From NCBI GenBank assembly GCA_018697195.1, contig CM031857.1, positions 98,828,256-98,892,255 on the forward strand: DNA of 64,000 bases, written 5' to 3'. Under the pieces are notes generated by a model. It saw only the letters and a program-made list of their open reading frames with translations, had not been told where the DNA came from and made no database searches. Source of the DNA: Certhia americana. Taxonomy: Eukaryota; Chordata; Aves; Passeriformes; Certhiidae. Below are positions 51,156-63,417 of the stretch, piece after piece. The translations under genes were made by a program, and so were the position numbers. Position 1 is the stretch's first letter; each line of letters opens with the position of its first letter.

Positions 51156-51481
51156 GAAAGAACACGTGAGTGTCAAATTTTTACATGCTCATGCCTGGGA
51201 ACAAAGTCCTTGTACATGAGCATTCGAACATTCTGATGAAAACTGAGCTGCTTTCTGTACAAAAAGCTGTGTTGCATCTACACTGTTCCTAATGTTAAAA
51301 AAAATTAAAAATTACACATAGGTAATCATATACTTAGGAGTGTGACTAACTTAAAAAGTATGTCCAGCTCTCCAACTCTTTTGACAAATTTGACAGCTGT
51401 TCTGGCACACATCTTTTCTGCCCTTTTCATCCCTTCTTTCTTCCCCATTTTCACTCTAACAGATGCTTTTATTCTGTTTGG
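51156..51481. other. Unique sequence between CR1 and T tract
   Basis: AT-rich, nothing recognised. Confidence 0.5.
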
Positions 51482-51497
51482 TTTTTTTTTTTTTTTT
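51482..51497 (+). repeat. T16 homopolymer
   Basis: An uninterrupted T run of about 16 bases, followed by a CT-rich stretch. Confidence 0.9.
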
Positions 51498-51527
51498 GTT
51501 TCTCCTCCTCTCTTCAGTGGCAGCACT

Positions 51528-51548
51528 GGGGGGAGGGAGGGAGGGAGG
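51528..51548 (+). repeat. (GGGA)n run, G-quadruplex motif
   Basis: Six G followed by A and then GGGA units give at least four G-triplets separated by single A. This satisfies the usual G3-loop-G3 pattern with loops of one base on the plus strand. Single-base loops favour a stable parallel quadruplex. No promoter is recognised next to it. Confidence 0.85.
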
Positions 51549-54500
51549 AAGCGTAGGGTGCTAATGCACAAAGCAGTGCTTGTTAAAAACTGGACATATC
51601 CAGGCAATTCGCCAAATTTAATTCCAAAGACCCTGCTTGTGATTTGATGCTAAAGCGGAATATAGCATTGTTCTATCTGTCTGTAGGACACCGCGTCTTC
51701 TGGGGAAGAGGAGTTCAAAACAAAAGGACAAAAACCAGCTTGACACTCCCCCCAGCCTCCAAACACACACTTCATTCCAGAAAATACCATATTCATTGGC
51801 CTTCAGAGTTGTTAGAAATAAATCAAGCAGAAAAAAAAGGGGATTATCTCACAAACATGATGAAAAAACATTATTCAAGTTCACAGCGGACATGGTAAAA
51901 GCCAAAAAGAGTAAAATTCTCCTGCTTTTATTGGATCTGCTACATACAACCTTTGGATTTGGACTTTTTTGCAGTGAAAACTGTTGATGAAGAAGAGATA
52001 TCAGAATCTGGCCTGAAAATACTATGATGATCTGTGTCCTTGAGAAATGTAAAGCATTGACACAGTCTGGTTGAAAAGAATTTGAGAAGCTGTGAATTCC
52101 ATATTAAGTTCATGAGGAATCCTTATATAAGGCTAGAAGAGAACAGGCTGCTCAGGTGAAAAACTGCTCCAAAATGTAAATCAGTAGCTCTAAAACCAGG
52201 ATTGAGATTAGTTTATGAAATAAGGGAGAGAGAAAGACAAAGAGAAATTAGCTACACTTGAAATTGTAATGAGTAATAGTCACACACACTTTGCCTCTTA
52301 CAATTTGCCGTGTAGCCCAATTTGTCCCAACAGATGTTAAACCATAACTCAATTTAACAGTGGAAAGAAGTACTAAATTGTGAAATGGGCACAACATGAG
52401 TTTAAATTCCAGATGATTTATGCCACATTGCATTACGTATCCAAAATAAAATGCATATACTGACATCTATGGTAGTAATAATATATTGAACTACATACAG
52501 AAGTTGTGTGAAGAGATAAATCAAGATTTAACTGACAGAGTCCCAAGCACAAATTTTAACTCACTTCCCGTTTAGACAATTTTTTTTTTCTTTATTAACC
52601 TCATGTGCAAGAAGTGCTTCTTTTCCCACGACTTCCCCCTTTTCCATGTGCAGCCTTTCCCATCTCTAAGTGTGATCCCCCTGCTCCCCACCCGCTCCCT
52701 CTCCTCTTTAACCCAGGTCACTCAGTCTCCAGTGGGGCAGGGGCCTCACAGCAGATGCACCTCTTCCCTGCTCCAGCTGTGGGCTCTCTCCTTGCCTTTG
52801 AATGACCACTGACAGAAAACACTAACTTTACTCGCAGAGCACAAGGAAAAGCTCATCTTTAAAGATGGGTAAACAAAGAGGAAGGGACTGCATGTCTTCA
52901 GACCAGGAAGGAGTACAAGAGCTTCTCCATTCAAGAGTAGCCAAGCATACGAACTCCAGGAAGTGCAGCTACTCTTTTCAAAACCCTAAACCCTGTCTGC
53001 CACCTCCTCTCAGTCATGTAGCAGAGGCTGAGGTGCCTTCATTATCTGGATGACCACAGAACTCAGCCTTCCCATGTAAATATAAGAAGCAGTAACAGGC
53101 TGGTTGGTAGTTGGGACATGCTTCATATTTATGAAACTCCAGAGGTGGCAGAAACCCAGAGAGCTTCAAGTCAAAACTCTGAAGTGGGAGTGAACTTCTC
53201 CAGGTTTTTTTTCTTGCTCAGTTTTTGGGGCTATTTTGTTTGTCTGTCTCCTCTAAAATGATAAAAAAATGTAAGTCTTTCATATTTAGACAAGCATGCA
53301 TAGAAAGACAGAGAGGAATGTGTCATGAGAATCCTGGAAGGAAACTAAACTGCAGGAAAAATCTGCCATTGGTTTCTTAAAGGCAAGGTAAAGCCTCTTT
53401 CTCATCTACATCTCATTTTGCCTTCCAGTCTTCCACTTTAGGGTTGCAACAGAAGAAGCCAAAGGGGTGTGATTTATGAGCCTTTTCAGACATAACTCAT
53501 TTGGAAAATGCAAACACACACTAGCTGATAACGCTAAGAACAAGTATGAATCAAATCTGCAACTCTAAGTCACGTGTTTCCACAGAGAAACTTCTTCAGC
53601 GTCACCCTCTATTTAGGCACTGAAGCATTTTGAAGACAATAATTGCCCATAAAGCACCTTGAATATGTAAACAAATGAATGAGAAGTGGGCTAAAAGAAT
53701 TCAACTCACTTGCTCAAAGCCATAAACCCAAGAAACAGGTACAGTTATGACTGCAAATTCATGTAAATCACATGAGGCTGGCGGCTACAGCATATTGCCT
53801 TAATGAACAGCTTAGCATTTTGCTAAGTCAATATGCTTGTTCTTAGAAAAAAAAAGCTCTTGGGAAGATTCTCAAGAACATTTTAATCAGACAGCACTTT
53901 CTGTAGTCAAAAACATAATGCTCTCTCAATAATGTTAATGTGCAAAACTGACATTAAAAAGCAAAAGTTACTGAAGGGGCTTTAAGTAACCACACAAACT
54001 TTTCAACTTCCATGTAAGACTTGTGTTCTTCAATGCTCAATACACGTAAAGTATGCATAATCCCTCTCACTGCCCTCTAGGACATCCTGCTCTTGACAAT
54101 TTCAGCTATGAGGAAAACTTGCATGTTGTCTTCTGAGTTTAGCAGTGTCCCATTTAATGAAGGTTAGACATCATGACAAATGAACCACCTTGCAGCTCAT
54201 GTGTTCGAAATTCTAACCAACCTAGCAATTAAGAAATAAAGCTTTTTTGGAAAGCCAAGAGTTAAGAGATCTGTTGCACACGAAGTGTTCATTTAGAGAG
54301 GTCATAAGTTCTGCATCCTCAAGCATTTTCTTAAATACCCCATTTTGTAAGAAGGCACTTATTTCCCAGCCTGTCACACAAAATAACTCAGTCATTCTTC
54401 AGTAAGTCTACTGGACTTTTAAAACAAACTTACTTGTGTAACTTTGATAAGATGGTGCACTCTAAAATATTATTTGCTGTTACCACAGCACAGGTAGCTC

Positions 54501-55558
54501 ACAGATTAGACAGCCCCTTCACACATTGTTGAGCCAAGGTTTTAGGCAGGGGAAAAACCCAGCAGACTGGATCATCATTGATAAACAAACCCATGAAACA
54601 ATCTCCGTTTTTAAATAGTTAACACCCTAGGCTTCTGTTCTGCAGAGGCACACTCACATACCAAGTCTTCCCTCACATGTTTAATTTTTGTATGTATATA
54701 GGTGTACAGGGTATGACAGGTGAATTACTCAACAGCAAACATTGCTGAGAATGCCACAGTAATAAAAGCACAAGGTGACATCTCTCAGCTATTTTTCTTT
54801 TATAACCACGTAGATGGCAGGTATGAAAAAGAAGAATCTATTTCAGACCATTCAGACACTTAGAGAAAAGATACCATCAATAAAACTGAAGGACATTGCT
54901 TACTGTTGTCTTCTCAAAGGATACGTTTCTGGCAATACAAAGGTATCACTATTTTTTTTTCTTTTAAAGGAACTGAACAGCCACTACAAAGCAACACTGC
55001 TGCATTTACAGTACCACTTTATTTTAAAAAGGCACAGTTTCTGCCACCTAGCTGCTACATGTAGGTTTAAGTATGGTTATATCTAAAGGAGTTTCAGCAT
55101 TTCAGAGATGAAAGTTTATTCACAATACAATGCAGTTTTGAAATAGTGTATGCAGTACAGCATTAATTGATACCATTAAAAGCACATACATGGGAAGGTA
55201 TCTATAGAAGAATTATTACCCAGGAAGGCTGCAGTAAAAGTAATTGCCAGCACTTCATTACTGAAAAATTAACTCACATTTGGGGGGTGTTTCTACATTT
55301 TTACAAAAGACTGAAAAATGCAGCTCAGAAAAGCCTGCTCCCCTACAGTCCTTGCAATCAATGCAGCACTTCCCAACACATACATGACTGTTGGAAGCCC
55401 TGGTTTTTATTAATGTATTTTGCAACTGTGAAATGGCATAAAATTTGAGATTATACTACACTCTCCACCACAGACCAAGTTTTTTCTTATTGTAATTGGT
55501 GGCTAGAAACAGTGGTAACAACAGAGTTGCACAAACGAAGTGTTACGTGGTTCTGGGG
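51549..55558. other. Unique non-coding sequence
   Basis: About 4 kb without recognised exon or repeat family. A 12-bp palindrome (52121-52132) and a T-rich run near 52580 are the only local structures I noticed. Confidence 0.5.
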
Positions 55559-55582
55559 AAAAAAAAAAAAAAAAAAAAAAAA
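55559..55582 (+). repeat. A24 homopolymer
   Basis: An uninterrupted A run of about 24 bases after TGGGG. No retrocopy is recognisable upstream. Confidence 0.9.
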
Positions 55583-56715
55583 GTTCCAAGTCAAAGTTTG
55601 CGTGCATATACCCCCATTACTAGCCTGAAACATCTGCTAGGGGCCAGTAACCATGCTTTCACAAATCATTTCTCTACATAAGCTTAATAATTTGTATCCA
55701 AATTGCTCTGCACTTCATTTCCATGATGGTGATCTTCAATCACATTTCCAAGACTGCGCTCATAGCATAAATCATGTTTGGTAAATTTCATTATAATCAG
55801 AAGTTGTTTCCTGGATTATCACATACCAATGCATATTTCTGTAAATATTTACCTGAAAAATGAAGCTAAGGAAGTCTTTCATTTGGTCTTTAATGTAATG
55901 TTTCAGCCAAATAAAAATTATTCCAAGTCATGCTTTATACCCCCTTCCAAACCTTTTTTTTTCCTGCTTCTAAGTCTAACACAAAATATGACTTTTCCTG
56001 TCCATTAAAGCAAGCAAGCATTTGCAATAGTAATAAATCACTACCGCAAAGTCTCAAATCAGTTAAATTCTGCCTGCTGTGCACGGGTGTTTTCTGATGT
56101 GTTTAAACACAAGCACGCACACAGAGATCCTGAGCGAGCAGACTCCTTGTGTGTTCTGCTGCCAAGTACACCAAGTATTGCCCCTCAGGCTCACAAGGAT
56201 GCTCGCTGGTGCAGCTGAGGAGACACATCTATCAGTGCATTTCTGAACTGGGACAAATTTTCATACTAATCAGGATGTGACACTAACAGAGTGTACCCTG
56301 AAACACAGTTCTCCTTTGAGAATCAGTTATTTAAATAAATGTGCATTTGGTTTTGTGTTCTAGCATATTTGGGATTTTGTTTTTTGAGTTTTATCAATAT
56401 GCATTTTATACTTCCACTTGCACCCACCTTCTCTCTGCAGTTTGCCACATAATGAGAAAGGAGAGGCCAACACTGAGCATTATGAGAAGACAACTAGTCC
56501 AGGCTTTCCAGAGAGGAGTTACCCACTTCAAAGCAATTTTCATTACCTTTAAACCTACTTGGCTTTGGAAATTTCAGAGAAAAGTCATCCTTTGCCATAA
56601 TATTTTGTAGAAAACCACCCCCTAAAAATAACTGCTGCTTTTATTTTTAAGCTCTTTACCCAAAACAAAGCAAAAGCAAGTTAATCTCCTGTTCCTTGCA
56701 ACAGTAGAGCAACAG
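55583..56715. other. Unique non-coding sequence
   Basis: AT-rich. It contains a perfect 14-bp palindrome, TGTGTTTAAACACA, at 56098-56111. No exon or repeat family recognised. Confidence 0.5.
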
Positions 56716-57048
56716 CAGTCTACAGCTTCCTCATGAAGGAAAGCACTGAGTCAGGCTGTGATCCCTCATCTCTGGTGACTGCTGATAGGACCCAAGGGAA
56801 CAGCATGAAGTTGTGTCAGGGAAAGTTTAGACAGGATATTAGAAAAAGGGTTTTCACCCAAAGGATGGTTGTGCACTGAAACAGGCTCCCCAGGGAAGTG
56901 ATCACAGCACCAAGCCTGAGAGAGTTCAAGAAGTGCTTGGACAACACTCTCACACACATGGTGTGGCTCTTGGGGCTGTCTTATGCAGGACCAGGAGCTG
57001 GACTTCAGTCATCCTTGTGAGTCCCATCAATGCAGATCCTCATATTTC
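56716..57048 (+). mobile_element. CR1 LINE fragment, 3' region
   Basis: CR1 sense-strand blocks follow in order: CAGTCTACAGCTTCCTCATG, AGGACCCAAGGGAACAGCAT, GGATATTAGAAAAAGGG, ACAGGCTCCCCAGGGAAGTG, CACAGCACCAAGCCTGAGAG, then the decayed tail region AGCTGGACTTCAGTCATCC. It runs left to right with its 3' end near 57048, where the terminal 8-bp repeats are lost or unrecognisable. It is the same subfamily as the minus-strand copy at 33742 and the apparent donor type of the SINE tail at 34475-34541. Confidence 0.9.
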
Positions 57049-57895
57049 TTTTAATGGAAGAGTGAATTATGTCAGAACTTTAAAAAAGAAAATTACCAGT
57101 TTTTGCTCTTATGCTCCTTTGCAGCAGCCACCAGTAAGTATCCAGTAAGTTGTGATACTTAGCAGAAAATACAGCACAGACTCAACCTGCTTTGGATGAT
57201 GAATTTAATAAACTACCATTAATTGGAAGAAGATGTTCAGATGAACTTAAAAACTTCAAATCAAAGATGCCTGCACTATATATTTACTGAGACTTTCTTA
57301 CTGCAATGGACTTCTAAAAACTTAAATTGGCCTCCATGGAGCCTTTTGTCAAAAAAGGTCTGCACCAAGGCAAATTGAAACCTATCAGGATAGCCCAATT
57401 AACACATAGTCTGTGGTGGAGAATATATAAACCATCTAGACAAGAGAGGCCAAAGCCTCTGTCATTCTTACCATCACATTAATTACATTTACTGGATACT
57501 GAACAGGTGGCAGCAGAGAGATTTGACAAAACAATTCCTTAGTGTGAAGCAGCCTAACACCTAAGGAAGCTGAACAGGGCGAAAAGAAATCTATGCAATT
57601 ATTTCACAGCTCTGTGAATTAATTGCACTTCCAATTTTCATGACACAGTTTTATTGGAATTTTGCAATTGTTGTAAAAATGCAGCACAAAGTCTGAAAGG
57701 AAATTCTCCTTTTCCTTCTAAACTGGGGTTTGAGGACCACACACAGATTTTCACCGACAGCTGCTTGTCCAAGACAGGCAAAGTCACAGAGGTGAAAAGA
57801 TGCTCTACCAGTAGCTATGGGCAGCTTCTCTTCCCTAACTGGGGAACTGTTTAGTAAAGGACAGATGTTGCACATGACCCAATTGAACACCCGCC
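57049..57895. other. Unique non-coding sequence
   Basis: AT-rich with no recognised exon or repeat. Confidence 0.5.
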
Positions 57896-57912
57896 TTTTT
57901 TTTTTTTTTTTT
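57896..57912 (+). repeat. T17 homopolymer
   Basis: An uninterrupted T run of about 17 bases after CCCGCC. Confidence 0.9.
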
Positions 57913-58808
57913 GCTATGGCTTTGGGGAAGGAAGAGAATGTTGCACGCAAAATTCACCGTTGATTAAAAAGCACTAACATTTGGCTGAGCAAACCCCAAT
58001 TCCCAATTTAGCCCCCTGGGCCTGTCTGACCCACTAACCACTGCTGCCTAACTGCTCTGTTATGGCAAAGTTTGCCTGAAAAATGCAGAGCTTGCAGAGC
58101 AAAAGAATATGACCCTTACACCAGTTTTGCAACACTTCCTTAATGACATACTATGAAAATCCCCATTCCCACACTCTCAAATTCATTGGTTTTAAACCAC
58201 ACATTTGTAACAAAGATGTAACAACTGATGGAGCCTCTGTAGTGATAGAACAGGGAATGTACTGAAGTATCAGACAGACACATGACATCACTTAAGTATA
58301 GACAATAAATAGCAAGATCTTGTTTGACTAGGTGGAAGAGATGGGGGAATAAACCCAGAGTATTTTCAGAATTTAAAATGCACTGTCCCTCTGGTGTGCT
58401 ACAGTACTTCTCCTCCAGACAGTGAATAGGCACCACCTACCAAAAGAAGGGATCCCTTTTTTGTTTCCACAATTACCTTTCAGATATGCTTCCTTAAAAC
58501 ATAGGTTTTTCATAGGCTCTGGAGACTCGGGGCTTTCCTAGGCTTTGTGCTTTCCTATAGATCTGCAAGAGTAATCCCTGTACAAAAGAGAAGAGTATAA
58601 AAAGCAGGGGCAGGTAGAGCAGAACACATTGAGCATTTTTTTTACCAAAGCAATAGCAACAGTACTAGAGTTATGTAAAAAGAAACATGCTAGCTACACT
58701 TGAACTGCCTCTTGCAATACCATCACCAAGTTTATCAAGACCTGGTGCCCAGCTCAAGTCCCAGTTCTAAAGCATACATGAAACCCTTCATCTTTTCTTA
58801 TGAACTAG
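57913..58808. other. Unique non-coding sequence
   Basis: No recognised exon or repeat family. Confidence 0.5.
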
Positions 58809-58826
58809 AATAAATAAATAAATAAA
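58809..58826 (+). repeat. (AAAT)n microsatellite
   Basis: Four tandem tetranucleotide units, AATAAATAAATAAATA. Confidence 0.85.
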
Positions 58827-58944
58827 AAGCAGATTTCCATTCATCACCATGGAAGAAGAAAAATTTGAAGTAAGTACCAGCCACTAAATGCTCAGAAAAA
58901 AAAACAGCAAACAAAAGCCTCCAAAATAATAGCAGGTCTTGTGA

Positions 58945-58961
58945 TTTTTTTTTTTTTTTTT
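58945..58961 (+). repeat. T17 homopolymer
   Basis: An uninterrupted T run of about 17 bases followed by CCCAGC. It resembles a splice acceptor tract but has no exon evidence behind it. Confidence 0.9.
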
Positions 58962-59090
58962 CCCAGCATTCAAGGACTACAACAGACAATGGCTGGATAG
59001 GACCAGGAACCAAGAGCAAAGATTTTGCAGTGTTAAACAATTAGGCATCTGCAGCTCTCTGAAGAGAGATAGAAAGCAAGAGACAAAGAG

Positions 59091-59108
59091 ATGTTCTCTA
59101 GAGAACAT
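59091..59108. repeat. Perfect 18-bp palindrome
   Basis: ATGTTCTCTAGAGAACAT is exactly self-complementary with no spacer. It places TGTTCT and AGAACA, the half-sites of steroid-receptor elements, facing outward with four bases between them. The canonical glucocorticoid element has them in the opposite (inward) arrangement with three bases, so receptor binding is uncertain. Confidence 0.85.
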
Positions 59109-59440
59109 GAGATACCTTACAGCTAGTGGGGGTTAATGGTATCTTGCAAAAATGTGATTCTTCAAAAAGGGACTGCTATGTTTAGATATTGTCAATGCTT
59201 AATCATTTTATAGGAGTGCAGAAAATTATGTTTAGTGACCTCTAATTTCTCATGTTTTCTAAAGATAAATTAGAACTTCAAAGGAAGAATCAGGGAAAAT
59301 CAGAGCCAAAAACACAGCCTCTCTGTACAACTTAGGCGTTTTCCTTTCCAATTGTTCCCAAGCTGAAGGCATGTCCAGTACGAACCTTCAAACTAAGGAT
59401 TAATTTCATTTCACTGCAGAGACAATTCTTTCAGAGAGGG
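59109..59440. other. Unique non-coding sequence
   Basis: Nothing recognised. Confidence 0.5.
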
Positions 59441-59462
59441 AAAAAAAAAAAAAAAAAAAAAA
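59441..59462 (+). repeat. A22 homopolymer
   Basis: An uninterrupted A run of about 22 bases after AGAGAGGG. Confidence 0.9.
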
Positions 59463-61164
59463 GGCAGCATAACACAATGTGCATGTCAAACAACTTTTCC
59501 CCAAAAAATATTTCAGTTTTCTCAGAGAAAGACCTTTCTAATACAAGTATCCTGCTTGTTTGGATCAAAAAATAATCCTACTGGTTTTTGGTTTTCTGCC
59601 AACATCAATTTTTTAAACACTGTAAAAACAAATAAGTGGTGAAAAAGGAAGAATATTCACTCCATCACCAGAGATCACATCCATGGAGGACCTTACCACA
59701 CCACTGTATGGCACAGCAGAACAAGGCAGGAGCATCAGGGCATCCAGGCACTATCATCAGAGAAGAATTCAGGAAAATGCTTTAGCAGCTCCCAGTGTCT
59801 GCCATCTGAAAAATGTCTTGGAAAACAAGTAGCACAGCTGTCATATGAGAAACCTTGAAACTTGCACGCGTAGCTGTGGCCTGATGGAAGGACAACCTGA
59901 TGGTCTTTTTCAGAAAGCTTTACTGCATTTTTTTATGAAAAATCCTGTTCACCTATTACCCAGCCAACAAAGAGGGCTTGAAGACACATTAAAATTGTGT
60001 CATCTATATTAAAGAAAAAATAGGCACATCTAGCTCATGGGAACGAAAACCACAAGCAAGAGACTTTGAACCTTCAAACTGATGAAGCTTCCATGGTTTG
60101 AGATTAAAACTCTGTTGCACTCTTGCTTTTCTTGAATTTCCCACACGCAGATATAAAAGGCAATGCCCTTAAAGCTCAGAGGACTTAGATTTAATGCAGT
60201 AAACTCCAATTATGTTAACTATTTTAGAGACCCATGAGAAGAACAGCATTGAGCACAGTTATGCACACAGTTATCTTTTCACTCCCCATGTTTCTACTCC
60301 CATAGTGCTGGCTTTCTGGAGATGGGACAGCATGAGACCCTGTCAGCCACTGAACTCTGCACCCTGACAGAGTCCCACCATAGCTTGTGCTTTGTGTTAG
60401 CCAATCCTTGGTCTCCTCCACAGAGATGAGGGGTCTCATATAAACAGATACTACCCCAGTTACTGAGCTGATGGAACGGCAGGAAATGAATGATGTGGAA
60501 GCAAAGGGAAAGACTTAGCAAAGCCAAATACTGCTAGAGTTAATAATCATGCCCTAATTCAAACCAGGCCCCTCTAAAGCAGGTCAGGTTAATTTTAATT
60601 ACTACGCTTTTTTTTTCTTGGCATAAGCCAAAGAGGTTCACATCAGAACCACAGGAACCGCTTGGGAGGCAGGAAGCTGCTGCACTTATCCTGTGAGCAC
60701 CATGACCTGAATCAATTAGTATGCAGTGCTGCACATTTCCTTAAATCATCTCCAGTGCATACATTCCTGGTCTCACATCCAGGGTCACCATAGCTATGAG
60801 GGAAACAAAAGACGGTGCTGACGCTTGCTGGCAACTGCTGCCCTACCTCTTCCACGTGTCTGCAAGGGGACACAGCTGCTGGGGCTAACATTTGGGAAGG
60901 TATTTCCTGGAGCAAACACCTACCATGCAAATGCAGGTAAGCCCACACACAGCTTCAAGAAAAGAGACTAAAGGGTTGGCATTCCCAAGTAAAACTGGAA
61001 ATGAAAAAGTCCGCGTGCCAGCACGTGATTGAGTGAATAGCCAATTTAAGATTATATGAACAGAGGTTAAGTTTAGGTTACTACATGAACCCTGAGAGGA
61101 GAGAAGCTACACAGCCCAGGCAGAACACTATCAGATTTCCACACTGCAACTTGTGCCACAGCAC
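59463..61164. other. Unique non-coding sequence
   Basis: No exon or repeat family recognised. A perfect octamer (ATGCAAAT, 60925-60932) is followed at once by GCAGGTAAG, which resembles a splice donor, but no convincing acceptor and frame pair with it. Confidence 0.5.
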
Positions 61165-61196
61165 ATACAGGGGCATTGTCATACAGGGGCATTGTC
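61165..61196. repeat. 16-bp tandem duplication
   Basis: ATACAGGGGCATTGTC occurs twice exactly, head to tail. Identity suggests a recent slippage event or a polymorphic repeat. Confidence 0.85.
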
Positions 61197-62135
61197 ATTA
61201 CCCTCTGATTCAAAGCTACTTATTCCACAGGGCTCGATGTAACCAAAGAGCATGCCAGCAGCTTCCACAAACACAAGGAGGGCCCTTTTATGCAATGTTA
61301 CTGTTACATCTGAGGAGAGTATTTTCCTTTGTACTTCATTAATAAAACAACAAACAAATAAAAGAACAAACAACAAAAAGACACCAAGAGAAAAAAGAAA
61401 GCTTGCCTTCTTTCACACCGAGCCCAGAAAAGCCATATGAGCACCCTCCTCAAAAGCCCTTGCAGAAAGGATCACAGATGTCCAAGCCATGGCCTACACT
61501 TTGTCCTGCAACCACAAAGTCTCCTGATCATTGTAGTCTCCCACTGAAGGGACACTGACAGTGAGTACAAGCTAAGAAGTGCTGGAATCCTAATCTCCTC
61601 CTCTCCTCTTCATGTTTTGTATCCTTAACTTCAGTGCTTAAGAGAAACACAGATGCTTTGGCAGGTCATGCTCAAGGGAACAAAGGCGGTTTCTGAGACA
61701 GTAAGTGCAAAAGCTCCTTAAAGTCACAACGACCTAGGGGAAGGATTTTAAATTAATTGCCAGTATCTCCTAGCAGGAAGCAGTGGCATGGTACATCCCA
61801 AGTGCTGTGAAAGCACTCATCACTGTTGTGAGATGCAGGCTGTCACCAGGGTGCTCTTCCCAGCTGTCTCCTTCATGACAAAGCAGGGCACACAACAGCT
61901 GCCAAGCCTGATGGCTTTAAGTGTCACAGTTCCATCTGTGTCTGCCACAGAAGAGCACAGGTTACTGCTACAAGTTCAAGTGACATGGAAGTCACCTGAG
62001 TGCACAGAATGTCTCTGGCTGTACTGAATGTCTCTGGGACCACATGCAACAACTCAGGATAAATTAAATTTTGGAATACTGCTGTGATGTCAGTGATTTA
62101 GCCTGACAAGAAGATAGTGTTAAAATGGCAAATAA
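61197..62135. other. Unique non-coding sequence
   Basis: Includes an A-rich, AAAC-like low-complexity run at about 61340-61380. No exon or repeat family recognised. Confidence 0.5.
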
Positions 62136-62911
62136 AGGCAAGCTCAACAAGGCCAAGTGTATGGTCCTGCACCTAAGCCAGGGCAATCTCAAACATGCAT
62201 ACAGGCCAGGCAATGAGTGGATTGAAAGCAACTCTGCCAAGAATGACATGAGGTGTTGGTGGATGAACAAATGACTTTGAACCAGCAGTGTGCACTTGCA
62301 GCCCAGAAAGTACTCTGGGCTGAATCAAAAGCAGCATGTCCAGCAGGTTGAGGGAGACAATTCTGCCCCTCAGCTCTGCCAGACTGACACCCCACCTGGA
62401 ACACTGCATCCAGCTCTGGGGTCCAGCGTCCTCAGTACAGGATGGACATCAACTTTTTGGAGCAGGTCCAGAGGAGGCTATAAAGATGAGCAGAGAGCTG
62501 GAGCACCTCACCTATAAAGACAGGCTGAGAGAGCTGGGGTTGTGCAGCTTGGAGAAGAGAAGGTCTGGGGAGACCTTGTAGCACCTTCTAGTACCTGAAG
62601 TGAGCCTACAGAAAAGCTGTGGAGGGACCCTTTACCAAGGAGTGTAGTGATAGGACAAGGGGTAATGCTTTAAACTGAAAAGAGCAGATTTAGATTAGAT
62701 ACTAGGTTGAAACTTTTTACTGTGGTGGGTGGTGAGATTCTGTAACCAGGCTTCCCAAGGAAGTTGTGGATGCTCCATTCCTGGAAGTGTTCAATGCCAG
62801 GTTGGATGGAGCTCTGGTCTAGTGGCAGGTGTCCCTGCCCATGGCAGGGGAGTTGGAACTGGATAACCCTTAAGGTACCTTCCAATCCAAACCATCCCAC
62901 AATTCCATGAT
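62136..62911 (+). mobile_element. CR1 LINE fragment, end of ORF2 plus 3' UTR
   Basis: The longest CR1 copy here, about 775 bp. The first 160 bp still reads as the extreme C-terminal part of the CR1 reverse-transcriptase ORF: the KCMVLHLSQGN-like stretch encoded from about 62154, with later frame breaks, then a motif around GTGCACTTGCAGCCCAGAAA. The usual CR1 3' region follows: CTGGAACACTGCATCCAGCT is spread over 62395-62415, GAGAGAGCTGGGGTTGTGCA, GATAGGACAAGGGGTAATG, and the tail CCAATCCAAACCATCCCAC with AATTCCATGA at its end. It is 5' truncated and inactive. It is in opposite orientation to the related copy at 47765. Confidence 0.95.
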
Positions 62912-63417
62912 TTTTCTCCTATGTTTAAACTTGGATAGGGAGAATAAATCTCTTTCCACAGAGTTCTAAGAACCACATGCAAATGCAAAGCGCAAGTGTC
63001 AGAGCAATTAAGCATATGTAACAAAAAGCTTGACATATTTTCTGAGTAAGGCAATAGAAAACACTATTTACAAGGTACAGGAGCCAACATAAGGGATGTT
63101 TCACACATGCAGAAGAAGACAGACTACTGACCATGTGGGAAGTGGGCACAGCAGTCACGCTCACAAACACATATGGAAGGAAAAAGGCATGCTTCCCTCC
63201 TACTAATCTTACCAGTCCCTTCCCTTAAAAACAAGGGGTTTAAGGATCAAGTATTTTTAAAAAGATTACAGTAGACAAGAAATTAAACAAGCATGATGGC
63301 GTTTTCTGAATTGATAAAACTGCCTTATATCATGGGAAAGAGCAAAGAGTGCTTTGGGAACTCACATTTTGGCTGGAGAACTGCTTCTCCCCTTCTATGT
63401 CTTCTTATGAAGTCCAC
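62912..63417. other. Unique sequence between CR1 and LTR-like element
   Basis: Contains an octamer ATGCAAAT at 62977-62984. Nothing else recognised. Confidence 0.5.

Noticed and set aside
52121..52132. CCTTATATAAGG as a possible SRF CArG box
   Set aside because: The CArG consensus needs six A/T bases between CC and GG. Here there are eight, so it is only a short palindrome.
52865..53053. 62-codon plus-strand frame with balanced composition
   Set aside because: No recognisable homology and no splice or promoter context.
62290..62581. Two overlapping plus-strand frames of 75 and 81 codons
   Set aside because: Both lie inside the CR1 3' region and reflect the retroelement, not a host gene.
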